Below are positions 20,098 to 31,621 of a DNA stretch of 64,000 nt, in pieces. The notes beneath the pieces were generated by a model. It was not told where the DNA came from. It saw only the letters and a program-made list of their open reading frames with translations, and did not search any database. Position numbers and translations under genes: made by a program. This DNA comes from Bordetella bronchialis (GTDB lineage: Bacteria > Pseudomonadota > Gammaproteobacteria > Burkholderiales > Burkholderiaceae_B). How positions within the stretch are numbered: position 1 is the first letter of the stretch; every line of letters starts with the position of its first letter. The stretch is taken from contig NZ_CP016170.1 of assembly GCF_001676705.1 (NCBI RefSeq), positions 1,922,001 through 1,986,000 on the forward strand, given 5' to 3'.

Positions 20098-20412
20098 GAC
20101 TGTTCTCGTTGCTTTGCGGCGGGGAGACGTGCTACGACCCGCCCTTATTGTTTGGCAGGATTAAAGCATACCACTGTCCATCCGAACAGGCTTCATGGGT
20201 TTTTGTGTAGGATAACCAGCCTCGCGCGGGGGCGGCCGGCGCCGACAGCCCCGTCCCGCCGGGGGCGGACGCTCCCGCCGCCCATGGGCCGGCGGGGTTC
20301 GTCCGGCGCCCGTCCGGTGCCTGGTCAGGATCTGCGCATCCCACCTCGGGCCGCGCCAATGCTCAGGCTTTTCTTAGAATGTCGGTTTTTTTCCACAGAT
20401 GTTGGGGATAAC
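20098..20412. other. 315-bp divergent intergenic region trxA/parE
   Basis: No gene is seen. On the plus strand TAGAAT at 20375-20380 is a possible -10 for parE. Transcription would then start near 20387, downstream of an in-frame ATG at 20359, and this supports the TTG at 20413 as the parE start. On the minus strand a TGGTATGCT stretch (around 20166-20174) could be an extended -10 for trxA. No clear -35 accompanies either. Confidence 0.35.
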
Positions 20413-22374
<1,962 letters not shown>

Positions 22375-22427
22375 TGCCAGATGCCGCCGCCGGCATGGCC
22401 GGGGCGGCATCGCAATGACGCGACACC

Positions 22428-24737
22428 ATGACCGACAGTAATCAACAAGGCCTGTTCGACACCGAATCGGGCGACGCCGCCATCACGCTGGGCCGCTACG
22501 CGGAGCAGGCATACCTGGACTATGCCGTATCCGTCGTGCGCGGCCGCGCGCTGCCCGACGTGGGCGATGGGCAAAAGCCCGTGCAGCGGCGCATCCTGTA
22601 CGCCATGCAGGCCATGGGCCTGGGGCCGACCGCCAAGCCCGTCAAATCCGCCCGCGTGGTGGGCGACGTGCTGGGCAAATACCATCCGCACGGCGACCAG
22701 GCGGCCTATGACGCCATGGTCCGCATGGCGCAAGGCTTCACGCTGCGCTATCCCCTGGTCGACGGCCAGGGCAATTTCGGCTCGCGCGACGGCGACAACG
22801 CCGCGGCCATGCGCTATACCGAGGCCCGGCTCACCCCCATCGCCCGGTTGCTGCTGGACGAGCTCGAGGAAGGCACGGTCGACTTCATTCCCAACTACGA
22901 CGGCAGCCACCAGGAGCCGCAGATGCTGCCGGCGCGGCTGCCGGTCATGCTGCTGAACGGCGCCTCGGGGATCGCCGTGGGCATGGCCACGGAGATCCCC
23001 TCGCACAACCTGCGGGAAATCGCCCAGGCCTGCGTCGCGCTGCTCAAGCATCCCAACCTGCCGGACGAAGAACTCTATGCCCTGGTGCCGGGTCCCGATT
23101 TCGCCGGCGGCGGGCAGATCATCACCCCGGCGGGGGACATCGCGCAGATCTACAACAGCGGCCGCGGTTCGCTGAAGGCACGCGCCCGCTGGCAGTTCGA
23201 GGAACTCGCCCGCGGCCAGTGGCAGCTGGTGGTCACCGAACTGCCCCCGGGCGCATCGGGCCAGCGCGTGCTGGAAGAGATCGAGGAACTCACCAACCCC
23301 AAGGTCAAGGCCGGCAAGAAGGCCCTGACCGCGGAACAGCAGCAGGCCAAGGCGCAGATGCTGGCGCTGCTGGACGCCGTGCGCGACGAGTCGGGCAAGG
23401 ATGCCGCGGTGCGCCTGGTCTTCGAGCCCAAGACCTCGCGCGTGGATCGCGACGAGTTCGTCAACACCCTGCTGGCGCAGACCAGCATGGAAAGCAGCGT
23501 GCCGGTCAACCTGGTGTGCATCGGCACCGACGGCCGCCCCCGCCAGAAACCGCTGCGCGAGATCCTGCTGGAATGGCTGGCCTTCCGCACGGACACCGTC
23601 ATCCGCCGCACGCGCCACCGCCTGGATAAGGTCGCCGACCGTATCCATGTGCTGGAAGGGCGCATGGTGGTCTACCTGAACGTGGACGAGGTCATCCAGA
23701 CCATACGCGAAGCCGACGAGCCGCGCGCCGCGCTGATGACGCGCTTCAAGCTGACCGAGCGCCAGGCCGAGGACATCCTGGAAATGCGCCTGCGCCAATT
23801 GGCGCGCCTGGATGGCATCAAGGTCGAGCAGGAACTGGCGGACAAGCGCGAAGAGCACGCCAAGCTGCAGGAGCTGCTGGACAATCCCGCTTCGCTCAAG
23901 CGCATGATCGTCCGTGAGATCGAAGCCGACGCCAAGCAGTACGGCGACGAGCGCCGCACCCTGATCGAGGCGGCGGAACGCGCGGTGGTGGAAGCGCGCG
24001 TCGTCGATGAGCCGGTCACCGTGATCGTGTCGCAGAAGGGCTGGCTGCGCGCGCGGCAGGGTCATGGGCACGATGCCACGCAGTTCGGCTTCAAGCAGGG
24101 CGACCACCTGTACGGCGCCTTCGAATGCCGCACCACGGATACCCTGATCGCCCTGGGCGACAACGGCCGCGCCTACACCGTCCCGGTGGCCAACCTGCCT
24201 TCCGCGCGCGGCGACGGGCAGCCCGTCACCACCATGATCGATCTGGCCTCGGGCACGCGCATCCTGCACATGATCGCGGCGGCGCCGGACACCCGCTGGC
24301 TGTTCGCCACGGAGGGCGGGTTCGGCTTTATCGCGCGCCTGTCGGATATGACCAGCCGCCAGCGCGGCGGCAAGCAGTTCATCACCCTGGAAGAGGGCGA
24401 TGCGCTGTTGCGGCCGGTGCCGGTCTTCGAGAGTGCCCAGCGGCTGGCGCTGCTGTCGGCCAAGGGCAAGTTCCTGCTGTTCGGCCTGGACGAGGTCAAG
24501 ACGCTGGCCGGCGGCGGGCGCGGCACCATCCTGATGGGGCTGGATGGCAACGACACGCTGGCCCAGGCGGTGCCCATCGGTCCCAAGGGCCTGCGCGCCA
24601 CGGGTACGTATCGCAACAAGCAGGTCGAGGACATCCTGGCCGGCGCGGACTTGCAGGCCTATGTGGGCAAGCGGGCGCGCAAGGGCCGGCAATTGGACGT
24701 GCGGCCCAAGCAGCCCTTGCTGTCCCCGGTGTTCTAG
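22428..24737 (+). CDS. parC: DNA topoisomerase IV subunit A
   Basis: ParC (769 residues) is the DNA-cleaving subunit of topoisomerase IV. The winged-helix CAP region contains the catalytic tyrosine in [11 protein letters not shown] (Tyr130). The quinolone-interaction region reads [14 protein letters not shown]. At the position of E. coli Ser80 there is Gln (residue 91), and Asp (95) stands for Glu84. A C-terminal beta-pinwheel domain starts near residue 500. It forms an operon with parE and ends 23 bp before a strong intrinsic terminator. Confidence 0.97.
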   Translation: MTDSNQQGLFDTESGDAAITLGRYAEQAYLDYAVSVVRGRALPDVGDGQKPVQRRILYAMQAMGLGPTAKPVKSARVVGDVLGKYHPHGDQAAYDAMVRMAQGFTLRYPLVDGQGNFGSRDGDNAAAMRYTEARLTPIARLLLDELEEGTVDFIPNYDGSHQEPQMLPARLPVMLLNGASGIAVGMATEIPSHNLREIAQACVALLKHPNLPDEELYALVPGPDFAGGGQIITPAGDIAQIYNSGRGSLKARARWQFEELARGQWQLVVTELPPGASGQRVLEEIEELTNPKVKAGKKALTAEQQQAKAQMLALLDAVRDESGKDAAVRLVFEPKTSRVDRDEFVNTLLAQTSMESSVPVNLVCIGTDGRPRQKPLREILLEWLAFRTDTVIRRTRHRLDKVADRIHVLEGRMVVYLNVDEVIQTIREADEPRAALMTRFKLTERQAEDILEMRLRQLARLDGIKVEQELADKREEHAKLQELLDNPASLKRMIVREIEADAKQYGDERRTLIEAAERAVVEARVVDEPVTVIVSQKGWLRARQGHGHDATQFGFKQGDHLYGAFECRTTDTLIALGDNGRAYTVPVANLPSARGDGQPVTTMIDLASGTRILHMIAAAPDTRWLFATEGGFGFIARLSDMTSRQRGGKQFITLEEGDALLRPVPVFESAQRLALLSAKGKFLLFGLDEVKTLAGGGRGTILMGLDGNDTLAQAVPIGPKGLRATGTYRNKQVEDILAGADLQAYVGKRARKGRQLDVRPKQPLLSPVF

Positions 24738-24760
24738 CGCACCGTTTTGCGGCCAAGGCC

Positions 24761-24799
24761 GGCGGCTCCACGGGTTTACCTGGGGCCGCCGTTTTTTTT
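24761..24799 (+). terminator. intrinsic terminator after parC
   Basis: A 10-bp stem pairs GGCGGCTCCA (24761-24770) with TGGGGCCGCC (24781-24790), with one G-U pair and a 10-nt loop. It is followed by G and eight T. Confidence 0.9.
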
Positions 24800-24922
24800 G
24801 CCGGGGCGCTTGCCGGTTGGCCTGGCTTGCCGGCTCCATGCCCCGCCGCACCGACCCCGCCGCGGGGCAGGTGACCGAAGGTAAGCGAAGGTGAGATCGC
24901 CCGCCCCGGCGGATCACGGGGG

Positions 24923-24951
24923 TTCACAGGATCGACTTGAGCTCATATAAT
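24923..24951 (+). promoter_or_regulatory. sigma-70 promoter of the ectoine operon
   Basis: TTCACA (24923-24928), a 17-bp spacer and a perfect TATAAT (24946-24951) make the best housekeeping-type promoter in the window. Predicted start is near 24958, about 60 bp before the first gene. Confidence 0.75.
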
Positions 24952-24956
24952 TCGTA

Positions 24957-25016
24957 CTGAAATCAATTCACCAGAATTTATTCTGGTCAGAATCTTACTG
25001 AGCCGATTTATTTCAG
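24957..25016. promoter_or_regulatory. putative EctR operator region with nested inverted repeats
   Basis: The inner repeat CCAGAAT-TT-ATTCTGG (24971-24986) is a perfect palindrome of 7-bp arms. An outer pair CTGAAAT (24957-24963) and ATTTCAG (25010-25016) is also exact. Both lie in the transcribed leader just downstream of the promoter and directly before the MarR-type gene. This is a natural place for autorepression. That EctR binds here is inferred from position. Confidence 0.55.
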
Positions 25017-25021
25017 TGCAT

Positions 25022-25585
25022 ATGACTGAGTCCCATCACCCCGCTCCCGCGGCGCCCGCGCCCTCTGCCCAGCAGTACGACCTGCGTATCCTGCGCGCGC
25101 TGCGCCGGATCACCCGGTCGATTGCCTTGCACTCGCGCCAGCTGGCAGCGGTCAGCCACATCACCGCGCCCCAGCTCATGTGCCTGCGCACGGTCATCGC
25201 GCTGGGCCCGCTGACCTCCACCGCGATCAGCCGGGAAATCCACGTCAGCCCCAGCACGGTCGTAGGCATCCTGGACCGCCTGGAAGACAAGGGCCTGATC
25301 CGCCGGGAACGCGGCCGCGAGGACCGCCGCACCGTGTTCGTCACCGCCACCGTCGCCGGCATCGAGCTCGCCAAGCAGGCGCCTTCGCCCTTGCAGAAGC
25401 ACCTGGCGGATGCCCTCAATGCCCTGCCGGAACTGGAACAGGCCACCATCACCCTGTCGCTGGAACGCATCGTCGCGCTGATGGAGCAGGGTGGCCAGGC
25501 GGCGCCCGCCGACGCGCACGATGCGTCGCCCATCCTGGATGTACCCACCAACGGGCCGGCGCCGGAATCGGGGCTGGTGGTATGA
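25022..25585 (+). CDS. ectR: MarR family regulator of ectoine synthesis (EctR-like)
   Basis: The protein has 187 residues, with a winged helix-turn-helix at about 55-125: [31 protein letters not shown] as recognition helix region, and the wing [21 protein letters not shown]. These are typical MarR features. In methylotrophs EctR represses the ect operon and dissociates under osmotic stress; the same role is inferred here from position. A GTG two codons upstream (25016) is an alternative start. Unlike the separately transcribed EctR1 of methanotrophs, this gene is the first of the ect operon: its stop overlaps the ectA start (ATGA), so regulator and enzymes are made together. Confidence 0.88.
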   Translation: MTESHHPAPAAPAPSAQQYDLRILRALRRITRSIALHSRQLAAVSHITAPQLMCLRTVIALGPLTSTAISREIHVSPSTVVGILDRLEDKGLIRRERGREDRRTVFVTATVAGIELAKQAPSPLQKHLADALNALPELEQATITLSLERIVALMEQGGQAAPADAHDASPILDVPTNGPAPESGLVV

Positions 25586-26130
25586 CGCGGGCCGCCATCG
25601 CGCGCGCCGCCGCGCCTCCGCTCGCGCAGGAAGCGACCCACCTGTTCAGGACGCCGCGGGTCACCGATGGCGCGGCCATCCATCGCCTGATCGCCGAATG
25701 TCCGCCGCTGGACCTGAACGCGGTGTACGCCTACCTGCTGCTGTGCCAGCACTTTTCCGGCACCTGCGTGGTGGCGGAAAGCCCGGGCGGCAGCATCGAC
25801 GGCTTTGTGTCGGCCTACGTGCCCCCCGGGCAGGCGGACCGTCTTTTCATCTGGCAGGTCGCCGTGCATGAGCGCGCGCGTGGCCATCGCCTGGCGCGGC
25901 ACATGTTGCACGACTTGCTGCGCCGTCCCGGACTGGCGGCCGTCCGCCGTCTGGAAACCACCGTCGGCCCCGACAACCACGCATCGCGTCGCACGTTCAT
26001 CCGCCTGGCCGCCGATCTCGGCGCCCATGTGGCCGAACAACCGTTCTTCGGCAAGCAGCTCTTCGGGCAGGCCGAGCACGACGACGAGATGCTGCTGAGC
26101 ATCGGGCCGTTCGCCTCGATCCCGCGCTAG
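25582..26130 (+). CDS. ectA: L-2,4-diaminobutyrate N-gamma-acetyltransferase
   Basis: EctA (182 residues) acetylates 2,4-diaminobutyrate with acetyl-CoA, the second step of ectoine synthesis. The GNAT fold is shown by [17 protein letters not shown], whose R-A-R-G-H-R/LA loop binds the CoA pyrophosphate. Family hallmarks are [28 protein letters not shown] and [12 protein letters not shown]. The start ATG at 25582 overlaps the ectR stop by four bases. The N-terminal ~20 residues are not conserved in the family. The gap to ectB is 99 bp, the largest within the operon. Confidence 0.96.
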   Translation: MTRAAIARAAAPPLAQEATHLFRTPRVTDGAAIHRLIAECPPLDLNAVYAYLLLCQHFSGTCVVAESPGGSIDGFVSAYVPPGQADRLFIWQVAVHERARGHRLARHMLHDLLRRPGLAAVRRLETTVGPDNHASRRTFIRLAADLGAHVAEQPFFGKQLFGQAEHDDEMLLSIGPFASIPR

Positions 26131-26229
26131 GCGGACCGGTCGCGGCATTCCCCCAAGCAGTGGACGGCGCCGCCATCGCGGCGGGCAGCGGTCCGCTTGT
26201 CCCAGATGCACCAAAAAGGAGAAAACGAT

Positions 26230-27537
26230 ATGGACCTGAAAATCTTCGATCGCATGGAGTCGGAAGTACGCGGCTACATACGTTCCTTCCCGGTGATCTT
26301 CAATCAGGCGCGCGGTTCGCTGCTGATCGACGAAGAGGGGACCGAATACATCGATTTCTTCAGCGGCGCCGGCACGCTGAACTACGGGCACAACAACCCG
26401 CTCTTCAAGGCGCGCCTGATGGATTACCTGGCGTCCGACGGCGTGGTGCACGGCCTGGATATGGCCACCAGCGCCAAAAAGCATTTCCTGGAAACGGTCG
26501 ACCGGGTGCTGCTGAAGCCGCGCAAATGGCAATATACGCTGCAGTTCACGGGACCCACCGGCACCAATGCGGTAGAAGCCGCGCTGAAGATCGCGCGCCA
26601 GGTCAAGGGCCGTTCCAACATCATCTCTTTTACCCACGCCTTCCACGGCGTCAGCGGCGGCTCCCTGCAGGCCACGGCCAATGCCAAGTTTCGCGATGCC
26701 GCCGGCTATGCGCTCAGCAACACCACCTTCATGCCCTATGACGGCTATTTCGGTCCCGACGTGGACACGATGGCCTACCTGGAGCGCATGCTGGACGATC
26801 CCAGCAGCGGCACGGACAAGCCGGCCGCGGTCATCGTCGAGACCGTGCAGGGCGAGGGCGGCGTCAACGTGGCCACGCTGCGCTGGCTGAAGGAGCTGGA
26901 AAAGGTCTGCCGCCGCCACGACATGCTGCTTATCGTGGACGACATCCAGGTGGGCTGCGGACGAACCGGCACGTTCTTCAGCTTCGAAACCGCCGGCATC
27001 CAGCCCGACATCATCACCTTGTCGAAGTCCCTGTCCGGCTTCGGGCTGCCCATGTCGCTGGTGCTGATGAAGCCTGAACTGGATGTCTGGAAGCCGGGCG
27101 CCCACAGCGGCACCTTCCGCGGCAACAACCTGGCTTTCGTTACCGCGGCCGCCGCGCTGGACACGTATTGGGCAGACCAGGCGTTTTCGCGCGAAGTGCT
27201 GCGCAAGGAAAGGCTGGTGCGCGACTGGCTGGAGAACCTGGCGCACAGCTATCCGGGCAGCGGCCTGGCGGTTCGCGGCCGGGGCCTGATACAGGGCCTG
27301 GTCACCGCCAGCCAGCCCGAGCTGGCCAACCGCATCGCCCGCAAGGCCTTCGAGCGCGGCATCGTCATCGAGACATCCGGCGCCCATGACGAGGTGCTGA
27401 AGGTGTTGCCCGCGCTGACCATCGAAGACGACCTGCTCAAGCGCGGCCTCGACGCCATCGAGGCCAGTGTGGCCGACGTACTGGCCGAATCCGGGCAATC
27501 CGCCCGCATCCTGAAATTCGGAGGAAAACGCCAATGA
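26230..27537 (+). CDS. ectB: diaminobutyrate-2-oxoglutarate transaminase
   Basis: EctB (435 residues) makes L-2,4-diaminobutyrate from aspartate semialdehyde with glutamate as amino donor, the first committed ectoine step. It is a class III PLP aminotransferase: GPTGTNAVEAALKIAR binds the phosphate, VDDIQVGCGRTG carries the PLP-ring Asp, and Lys266 in TLSKSLSGFG forms the Schiff base. A clear AAGGAG lies 9 bp before the ATG at 26230, which decides the start over the longer open frame. The stop overlaps the ectC start (ATGA). Confidence 0.97.
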   Translation: MDLKIFDRMESEVRGYIRSFPVIFNQARGSLLIDEEGTEYIDFFSGAGTLNYGHNNPLFKARLMDYLASDGVVHGLDMATSAKKHFLETVDRVLLKPRKWQYTLQFTGPTGTNAVEAALKIARQVKGRSNIISFTHAFHGVSGGSLQATANAKFRDAAGYALSNTTFMPYDGYFGPDVDTMAYLERMLDDPSSGTDKPAAVIVETVQGEGGVNVATLRWLKELEKVCRRHDMLLIVDDIQVGCGRTGTFFSFETAGIQPDIITLSKSLSGFGLPMSLVLMKPELDVWKPGAHSGTFRGNNLAFVTAAAALDTYWADQAFSREVLRKERLVRDWLENLAHSYPGSGLAVRGRGLIQGLVTASQPELANRIARKAFERGIVIETSGAHDEVLKVLPALTIEDDLLKRGLDAIEASVADVLAESGQSARILKFGGKRQ

Positions 27538-27932
27538 TCGTACGCAATGTGAAAGACGTCATCGGGACCAAGGACGAGGTCCGCACCGATACCTGGATGA
27601 GCCGGCGTGTGCTCCTCAAGAAAGACGGCATGGGCTTCTCCTTCCACGAAACGACCATCTTTCCCGGCACGCGCACCCATATCCATTACCGCAACCACCT
27701 GGAGGCGGTGTGGTGCATCGAAGGCGACGGTTCCCTGGAAACCATCGCCGACGGCAAGCGCTATGAGCTGGGTCCGGGCGTGGTCTACGCCTTGAACGAA
27801 AACGACGAACACTGGCTGTGCGGCGGCGAAAAGCCGCTGCGCGTCATCTGCGTCTTCAATCCCCCGCTGACGGGCCAGGAAGTGCACGACGAGAACGGCG
27901 TGTATCCGCTGCCCGAAAAGGCGGCGGCGTAA
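27534..27932 (+). CDS. ectC: L-ectoine synthase
   Basis: EctC (132 residues) closes N-gamma-acetyl-diaminobutyrate to ectoine by water elimination. It is a small cupin. The motifs FPGTRTHIHYRNHLEAVWCIEG and YALNENDEHWL provide the Glu/Tyr/His metal-site residues. Length agrees with the family (~128-137 aa). It overlaps ectB by four bases and is separated from ectD by 39 bp. Confidence 0.98.
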   Translation: MIVRNVKDVIGTKDEVRTDTWMSRRVLLKKDGMGFSFHETTIFPGTRTHIHYRNHLEAVWCIEGDGSLETIADGKRYELGPGVVYALNENDEHWLCGGEKPLRVICVFNPPLTGQEVHDENGVYPLPEKAAA

Positions 27933-27971
27933 GACAGTGCTGAACCGATTCATTTGCAAGGAGGCAACGTG

Positions 27972-28892
27972 ATGATCTCACCTGCCAAAGACCGATACGC
28001 CTCGCGCACCGACCGCAGCGCCGGCATCGTCGCCCGCCACGACCCCGTGGTGTATGGCGACGGGCGCTACGCCGACGCCTTGTCGGCCGAGCAAGTCCAG
28101 GCCTACGAACGCGACGGTTTCCTGATGCTGGAAAACCTCTTGCCGGCGGCCGAGGTCGATGCGCTCATCGCCGAGACCACGCGCATGACGCGCGATCCGG
28201 CCATCGTGCGGCGCGAGGAATCCATTACCGAACCGGGCAGCAATGCGGTGCGGTCCATTTTCATGGTGCACCAGCTCAGCCCCATGATCGCGCGGCTGGC
28301 GCGCGATCCCCGTCTCATCAACGTGGCGCGGCAGATACTGGGCTCCGAAGTCTACGTCCATCAGTCGCGCGCGAACATGAAGCCGGGCTTCAAGGGCAAG
28401 GAATTCTATTGGCACTCGGATTTCGAGACCTGGCACGTCGAGGACGGCATGCCCGCCATGCGCGCGCTCAGCTGCTCGGTGCTGCTGACCGACAATAATG
28501 CCTGCAACGGTCCGCTGATGCTGGTGCCGGGCTCCCACCGGCAGTTCATCTCCTGCATCGGCGAAACGCCGCAGGACCACTACAAGCAGTCGCTGAAAAA
28601 GCAGGAGTACGGCGTGCCGGATCCGGTCAGCCTGCAACTGCTGGTGGAACAGGGCGGGATCCAGGCGATGACGGGCAAGGCGGGCTCGGTGGTGTTCTTC
28701 GACTGCAACACCATGCACGGCTCGAACAGCAATATCTCGCCCTGGCCGCGGTCCAATGTATTCATGGTCTACAACAGCGTCGAAAACGCGCTGGGCGCGC
28801 CGAAATACGGGCTGGCGCCGCGGCCGGAGCACATCGCCACGCGGTCCGGCTTCAAGGCCCTGACGCCGCTGGACGCGCTGAAGCTGGTCTGA
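27972..28892 (+). CDS. ectD: ectoine 5-hydroxylase
   Basis: EctD (306 residues) is a non-heme Fe(II)/2-oxoglutarate dioxygenase that turns ectoine into 5-hydroxyectoine. Iron ligands are His148 and Asp150 (WHSDFETWH) and His249 (TMHGSNSN). The following SPWPRSNVF supplies the 2-oxoglutarate-binding Arg. The ATG at 27972 follows AAGGAGG at about 8 bp; an adjoining GTG (27969) is an alternative. It closes the operon. The specialised aspartokinase ask_ect found in many ect operons is absent, so precursor supply depends on the general aspartokinase. Confidence 0.97.
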   Translation: MISPAKDRYASRTDRSAGIVARHDPVVYGDGRYADALSAEQVQAYERDGFLMLENLLPAAEVDALIAETTRMTRDPAIVRREESITEPGSNAVRSIFMVHQLSPMIARLARDPRLINVARQILGSEVYVHQSRANMKPGFKGKEFYWHSDFETWHVEDGMPAMRALSCSVLLTDNNACNGPLMLVPGSHRQFISCIGETPQDHYKQSLKKQEYGVPDPVSLQLLVEQGGIQAMTGKAGSVVFFDCNTMHGSNSNISPWPRSNVFMVYNSVENALGAPKYGLAPRPEHIATRSGFKALTPLDALKLV

Positions 28893-28921
28893 CGCGCCGC
28901 CGCGGCGCCGCGCGCGGCGCG
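28893..28921 (+). terminator. GC-rich stem-loop after ectD
   Basis: CGCGCCGC (28893-28900) pairs with GCGGCGCG (28914-28921). The stem lies directly behind the ectD stop. No T-run follows, so it would act at most as a weak or Rho-assisted terminator. Confidence 0.3.
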
Positions 28922-29012
28922 CGACGCATTCAACGCCGCCCGCCGCCGCGGTGGCCGGGTTGCCCGGGATTATTGCTATGCTTGCGCGATTCCCAAGCAC
29001 GCCCGGCCCGAC

Positions 29013-29891
29013 ATGTCCCTTTCCATACGCAGCCTGCACATCTACCCCGTCAAGTCCTGCGCGGGCATCGATCTGGATGTGTCGCCCATCGATGCCGCCG
29101 GACTGGCCCACGACCGCCGCTGGCTGGTCGTGGCCGGCGGCCAGTTCCTGACGCAGCGCCAGCGGCCGGAGATGGCCGCGATCCGCACGGCCCTGACCGC
29201 CACGCATCTGCAACTGGGCGCGCCCGGCATGCCGCCGCTGGAGGTGCCCCTGGATGGCTCCGGACTGGCCGGCCCGGAGGAATCCGTCACGGTGTGGCGC
29301 GATACTTTCACCGCTCGCCCCGAAGGCGAAGCGGCCGCCCGCTGGTTCAGCGACTTCCTGGGACAGCCCTGCCGCCTGTTCAAGGTCGATATCGCCGGCG
29401 CGGGGCGTGTCGTCAGCCGCGATTGGGTGGGGCGCTGGCGCGAAAGCCACGCCGACCTGGCCGCCGGCTTCGACGACCGCAACCTGTTCGGCTTCGCCGA
29501 CGGCTTCCCCTTGCTGATCGCCAACCAGGCATCGCTGGATGAACTCAATGCCCAATTGCGGGGGAAGGGGCGGGAGCCCGTGCCGATGAACCGGTTCCGG
29601 CCCAATATCGTGCTGGACGGCGACGACCTGGCCGCCTACGACGAGGATCACCTGGCCTTGCTGGCGCGCGGCGAAGACGTCCGCATGGCCCTGGTCAAGC
29701 CTTGCACGCGTTGCAGCATCCCGGATGTGGACCAGCGCTCGGGCCGGCGCGGCGACGAGCCCGGCATCACGCTGACCGCCACGCGCAGCACGGACCTGGG
29801 CGTGGTGTTCGGGCAGAACGCCATCGTGGATGCCCGGCCCGGCGCCATCCTGCGGGTGGGCGACGCGATCTCGGCGGAGTGGAATTTCTAG
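29013..29891 (+). CDS. MOSC domain protein with N-terminal beta-barrel (YcbX-like)
   Basis: The protein has 292 residues. The N-terminal MOSC_N beta-barrel opens with SLHIYPVKSCAGI, and the MOSC domain follows (about 150-290) with the conserved cysteine in KPCTRCSIPDVDQ (Cys231; also Cys234) and the downstream DPGITL-like and GQNAIV motifs. MOSC proteins bind the molybdenum cofactor. YcbX reduces N-hydroxylated bases with CysJ electrons, and the eukaryotic relatives are the mARC enzymes. No ferredoxin domain is fused here, unlike YcbX. It is monocistronic, between the ect operon and the convergent Gdx gene 16 bp away. Confidence 0.85.
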   Translation: MSLSIRSLHIYPVKSCAGIDLDVSPIDAAGLAHDRRWLVVAGGQFLTQRQRPEMAAIRTALTATHLQLGAPGMPPLEVPLDGSGLAGPEESVTVWRDTFTARPEGEAAARWFSDFLGQPCRLFKVDIAGAGRVVSRDWVGRWRESHADLAAGFDDRNLFGFADGFPLLIANQASLDELNAQLRGKGREPVPMNRFRPNIVLDGDDLAAYDEDHLALLARGEDVRMALVKPCTRCSIPDVDQRSGRRGDEPGITLTATRSTDLGVVFGQNAIVDARPGAILRVGDAISAEWNF

Positions 29892-29907
29892 CGCGGCGGA
29901 CGCGGCG

Positions 29908-30225
29908 CTACGACGCGGACAGCTTCAAGCCGACCAGGCCAACCACGATCAGGGCCACGCTGGCCAGGCGCAGCCAGCCCATGCTTTCGCCGAACAGGAT
30001 GACGCCGGCGATGAACGCGCCCACCGTGCCGATGCCTACCCACACGGCGTAGGCCGTGCCCAGGGGCAGGGTGCGCATGGCGATGGCCAACAGCCACACG
30101 CTGGCCACCATGCCCACGATGGTGATGGCAGAGGGCAGGATGCGGGTAAAGCCGTCGGTGAACTTCAGGCCCACCGCCCACACGATTTCACACAATCCGG
30201 CCAGAACCAGGATGACCCACGTCAT
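29908..30225 (-). CDS. gdx: SMR family exporter, Gdx/SugE type (guanidinium exporter)
   Basis: The protein has 105 residues and four membrane helices, and works as a dual-topology dimer. The catalytic Glu lies in [13 protein letters not shown] (Glu13). The [31 protein letters not shown] and [15 protein letters not shown] segments are typical of the SugE/Gdx subclass, which exchanges guanidinium for protons, rather than of EmrE-type multidrug pumps. No guanidine riboswitch was recognised in the 80 bp upstream. It is divergent from the flavoprotein gene at 30346 and convergent with the MOSC gene. Confidence 0.88.
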   Translation of the reverse strand: MTWVILVLAGLCEIVWAVGLKFTDGFTRILPSAITIVGMVASVWLLAIAMRTLPLGTAYAVWVGIGTVGAFIAGVILFGESMGWLRLASVALIVVGLVGLKLSAS

Positions 30226-30345
30226 GGAGAACCTTCCGGCGCATTAAGCGGGATGGCAGCCCCGGCTGCGCCTGTCCCGGGACGGCAAAAATTATAGAAT
30301 GTCCGATTCGCCCCTGTTCCCGAACCGTCACGCACCCGTCGCGCC

Positions 30346-31395
30346 ATGAGTTTCCAGGTAACCCTTACGCCCTCCCAGCACCAGTTCAAGGCCGAAGTCG
30401 GACAAACCGTGCTCGATGCCGCGCTGGCCGCAGGCTATGTCCTGCCCTACAGCTGCCGTAGCGGCGCCTGCTCCACCTGCAAAGGCAAGGTGGTATCGGG
30501 TCAGTACGACGCCGGCCCCTATCCCGCGCAGATCCTCGCCCCGGAAGAACTGGCGGCCGGCTATACCCTGCTGTGCCAGGCCCGGCCTTCCTCCGACCTG
30601 CTGGTGGAGTCGGCGGAAGTCCGCCTGGCCAGCGACATCCAGATACGCAAGCTGCCCGCCCGCGTGCAAACCATCGAACGCGCCGCGCCCGACGTGGCGG
30701 TCATCAAGCTGCAACTGCCCGCGTCCGAGACCTTCCGCTTCAACGCGGGCCAATATATCGAGCTCATCCTGAAGGAAGGCCGGCGCCGCAGCTATTCCAT
30801 GGCCACGCCGCCCCATGCCGGCAGCCCGCTGGAATTGCATATCCGGCATATGCCCGGCGGGCATTTCACCGATCACGTGTTCGGCGCCGGCGCCACCCAG
30901 ATGAAAGAGCGCGAGATCCTGCGCATCGAAGGGCCGTTCGGCTCCTTCTTCCTGCGCGAGGACAGCGACAAGCCCATCGTGCTGCTGGCCAGCGGCACCG
31001 GCTTCGCGCCCATCAAGGCCATCGTGGAGCACATGGCCCACAAGCAGATCCGGCGGCCCGTGTCCCTGTACTGGGGCGGCCGGCGTCCGCGCGACCTGTA
31101 CATGGATGCCCTGGCGGCTTCCTGGGCGGCCAGCCTGCCGGACTTCCGCTACGTGCCGGTCGTCTCCGATGCCTTGCCGGAAGACGGCTGGACCGGGCGC
31201 ACGGGCTTCGTGCACGAAGCCGTCATGCGCGATTTGACCGATCTGTCGGGCTATCAGGTGTATGCTTGCGGCGCCCCCGTCATGGTGGATGCCGCCCGGC
31301 GCGAGTTCACCGCGCAGTGCGGGTTGCCGGCGGAGGAATTCTACGCCGATGCCTTTACTTCCGAAGCCGACCTGGCCAAGGCGCGCCCCGCCTGA
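30346..31395 (+). CDS. 2Fe-2S ferredoxin-FAD/NAD(P)H reductase (AscD-like)
   Basis: The protein has 349 residues and three domains. A plant-type ferredoxin domain has Cys37, Cys42, Cys45 and Cys77 (SCRSGACSTC). An FAD-binding barrel has RRSYSMATPP. An NAD(P)H domain has LLASGTGFAPI and a C-terminal acidic/aromatic end. This is the layout of oxygenase reductases and of the enzyme often called CDP-6-deoxy-delta-3,4-glucoseen reductase. Neighbouring genes contain no deoxysugar pathway and no oxygenase, so its electron acceptor is unknown. Such reductases are commonly found as solitary genes in this bacterial group (recalled, not checked). Confidence 0.88.
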   Translation: MSFQVTLTPSQHQFKAEVGQTVLDAALAAGYVLPYSCRSGACSTCKGKVVSGQYDAGPYPAQILAPEELAAGYTLLCQARPSSDLLVESAEVRLASDIQIRKLPARVQTIERAAPDVAVIKLQLPASETFRFNAGQYIELILKEGRRRSYSMATPPHAGSPLELHIRHMPGGHFTDHVFGAGATQMKEREILRIEGPFGSFFLREDSDKPIVLLASGTGFAPIKAIVEHMAHKQIRRPVSLYWGGRRPRDLYMDALAASWAASLPDFRYVPVVSDALPEDGWTGRTGFVHEAVMRDLTDLSGYQVYACGAPVMVDAARREFTAQCGLPAEEFYADAFTSEADLAKARPA

Positions 31396-31621
31396 CGATG
31401 CGCGCCGCGCGCCCGCCCGGAACCAGGCAAGGCGGCGCGTCGTTCCCCTTGGCCGGGAAGTTGACACGGCAGCTTACAAGCAGACGGATAGCGATGCTTT
31501 TCAACGCCCGGGATGCGGAATCCGCGGCAAGAGGCAATGTAAACTTCTTTCCCGGTATTTCAACGGGATCTCGCGTCTCCGGCTGCGGTCAGCCGTGGTC
31601 GCACCCAGGAGCTTGGCGCGA

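Noticed and set aside
30226..30300. guanidine riboswitch upstream of the Gdx-type exporter
   Set aside because: Small stem-loops are present but no paired ACGR loops or other known guanidine aptamer features on the minus strand.
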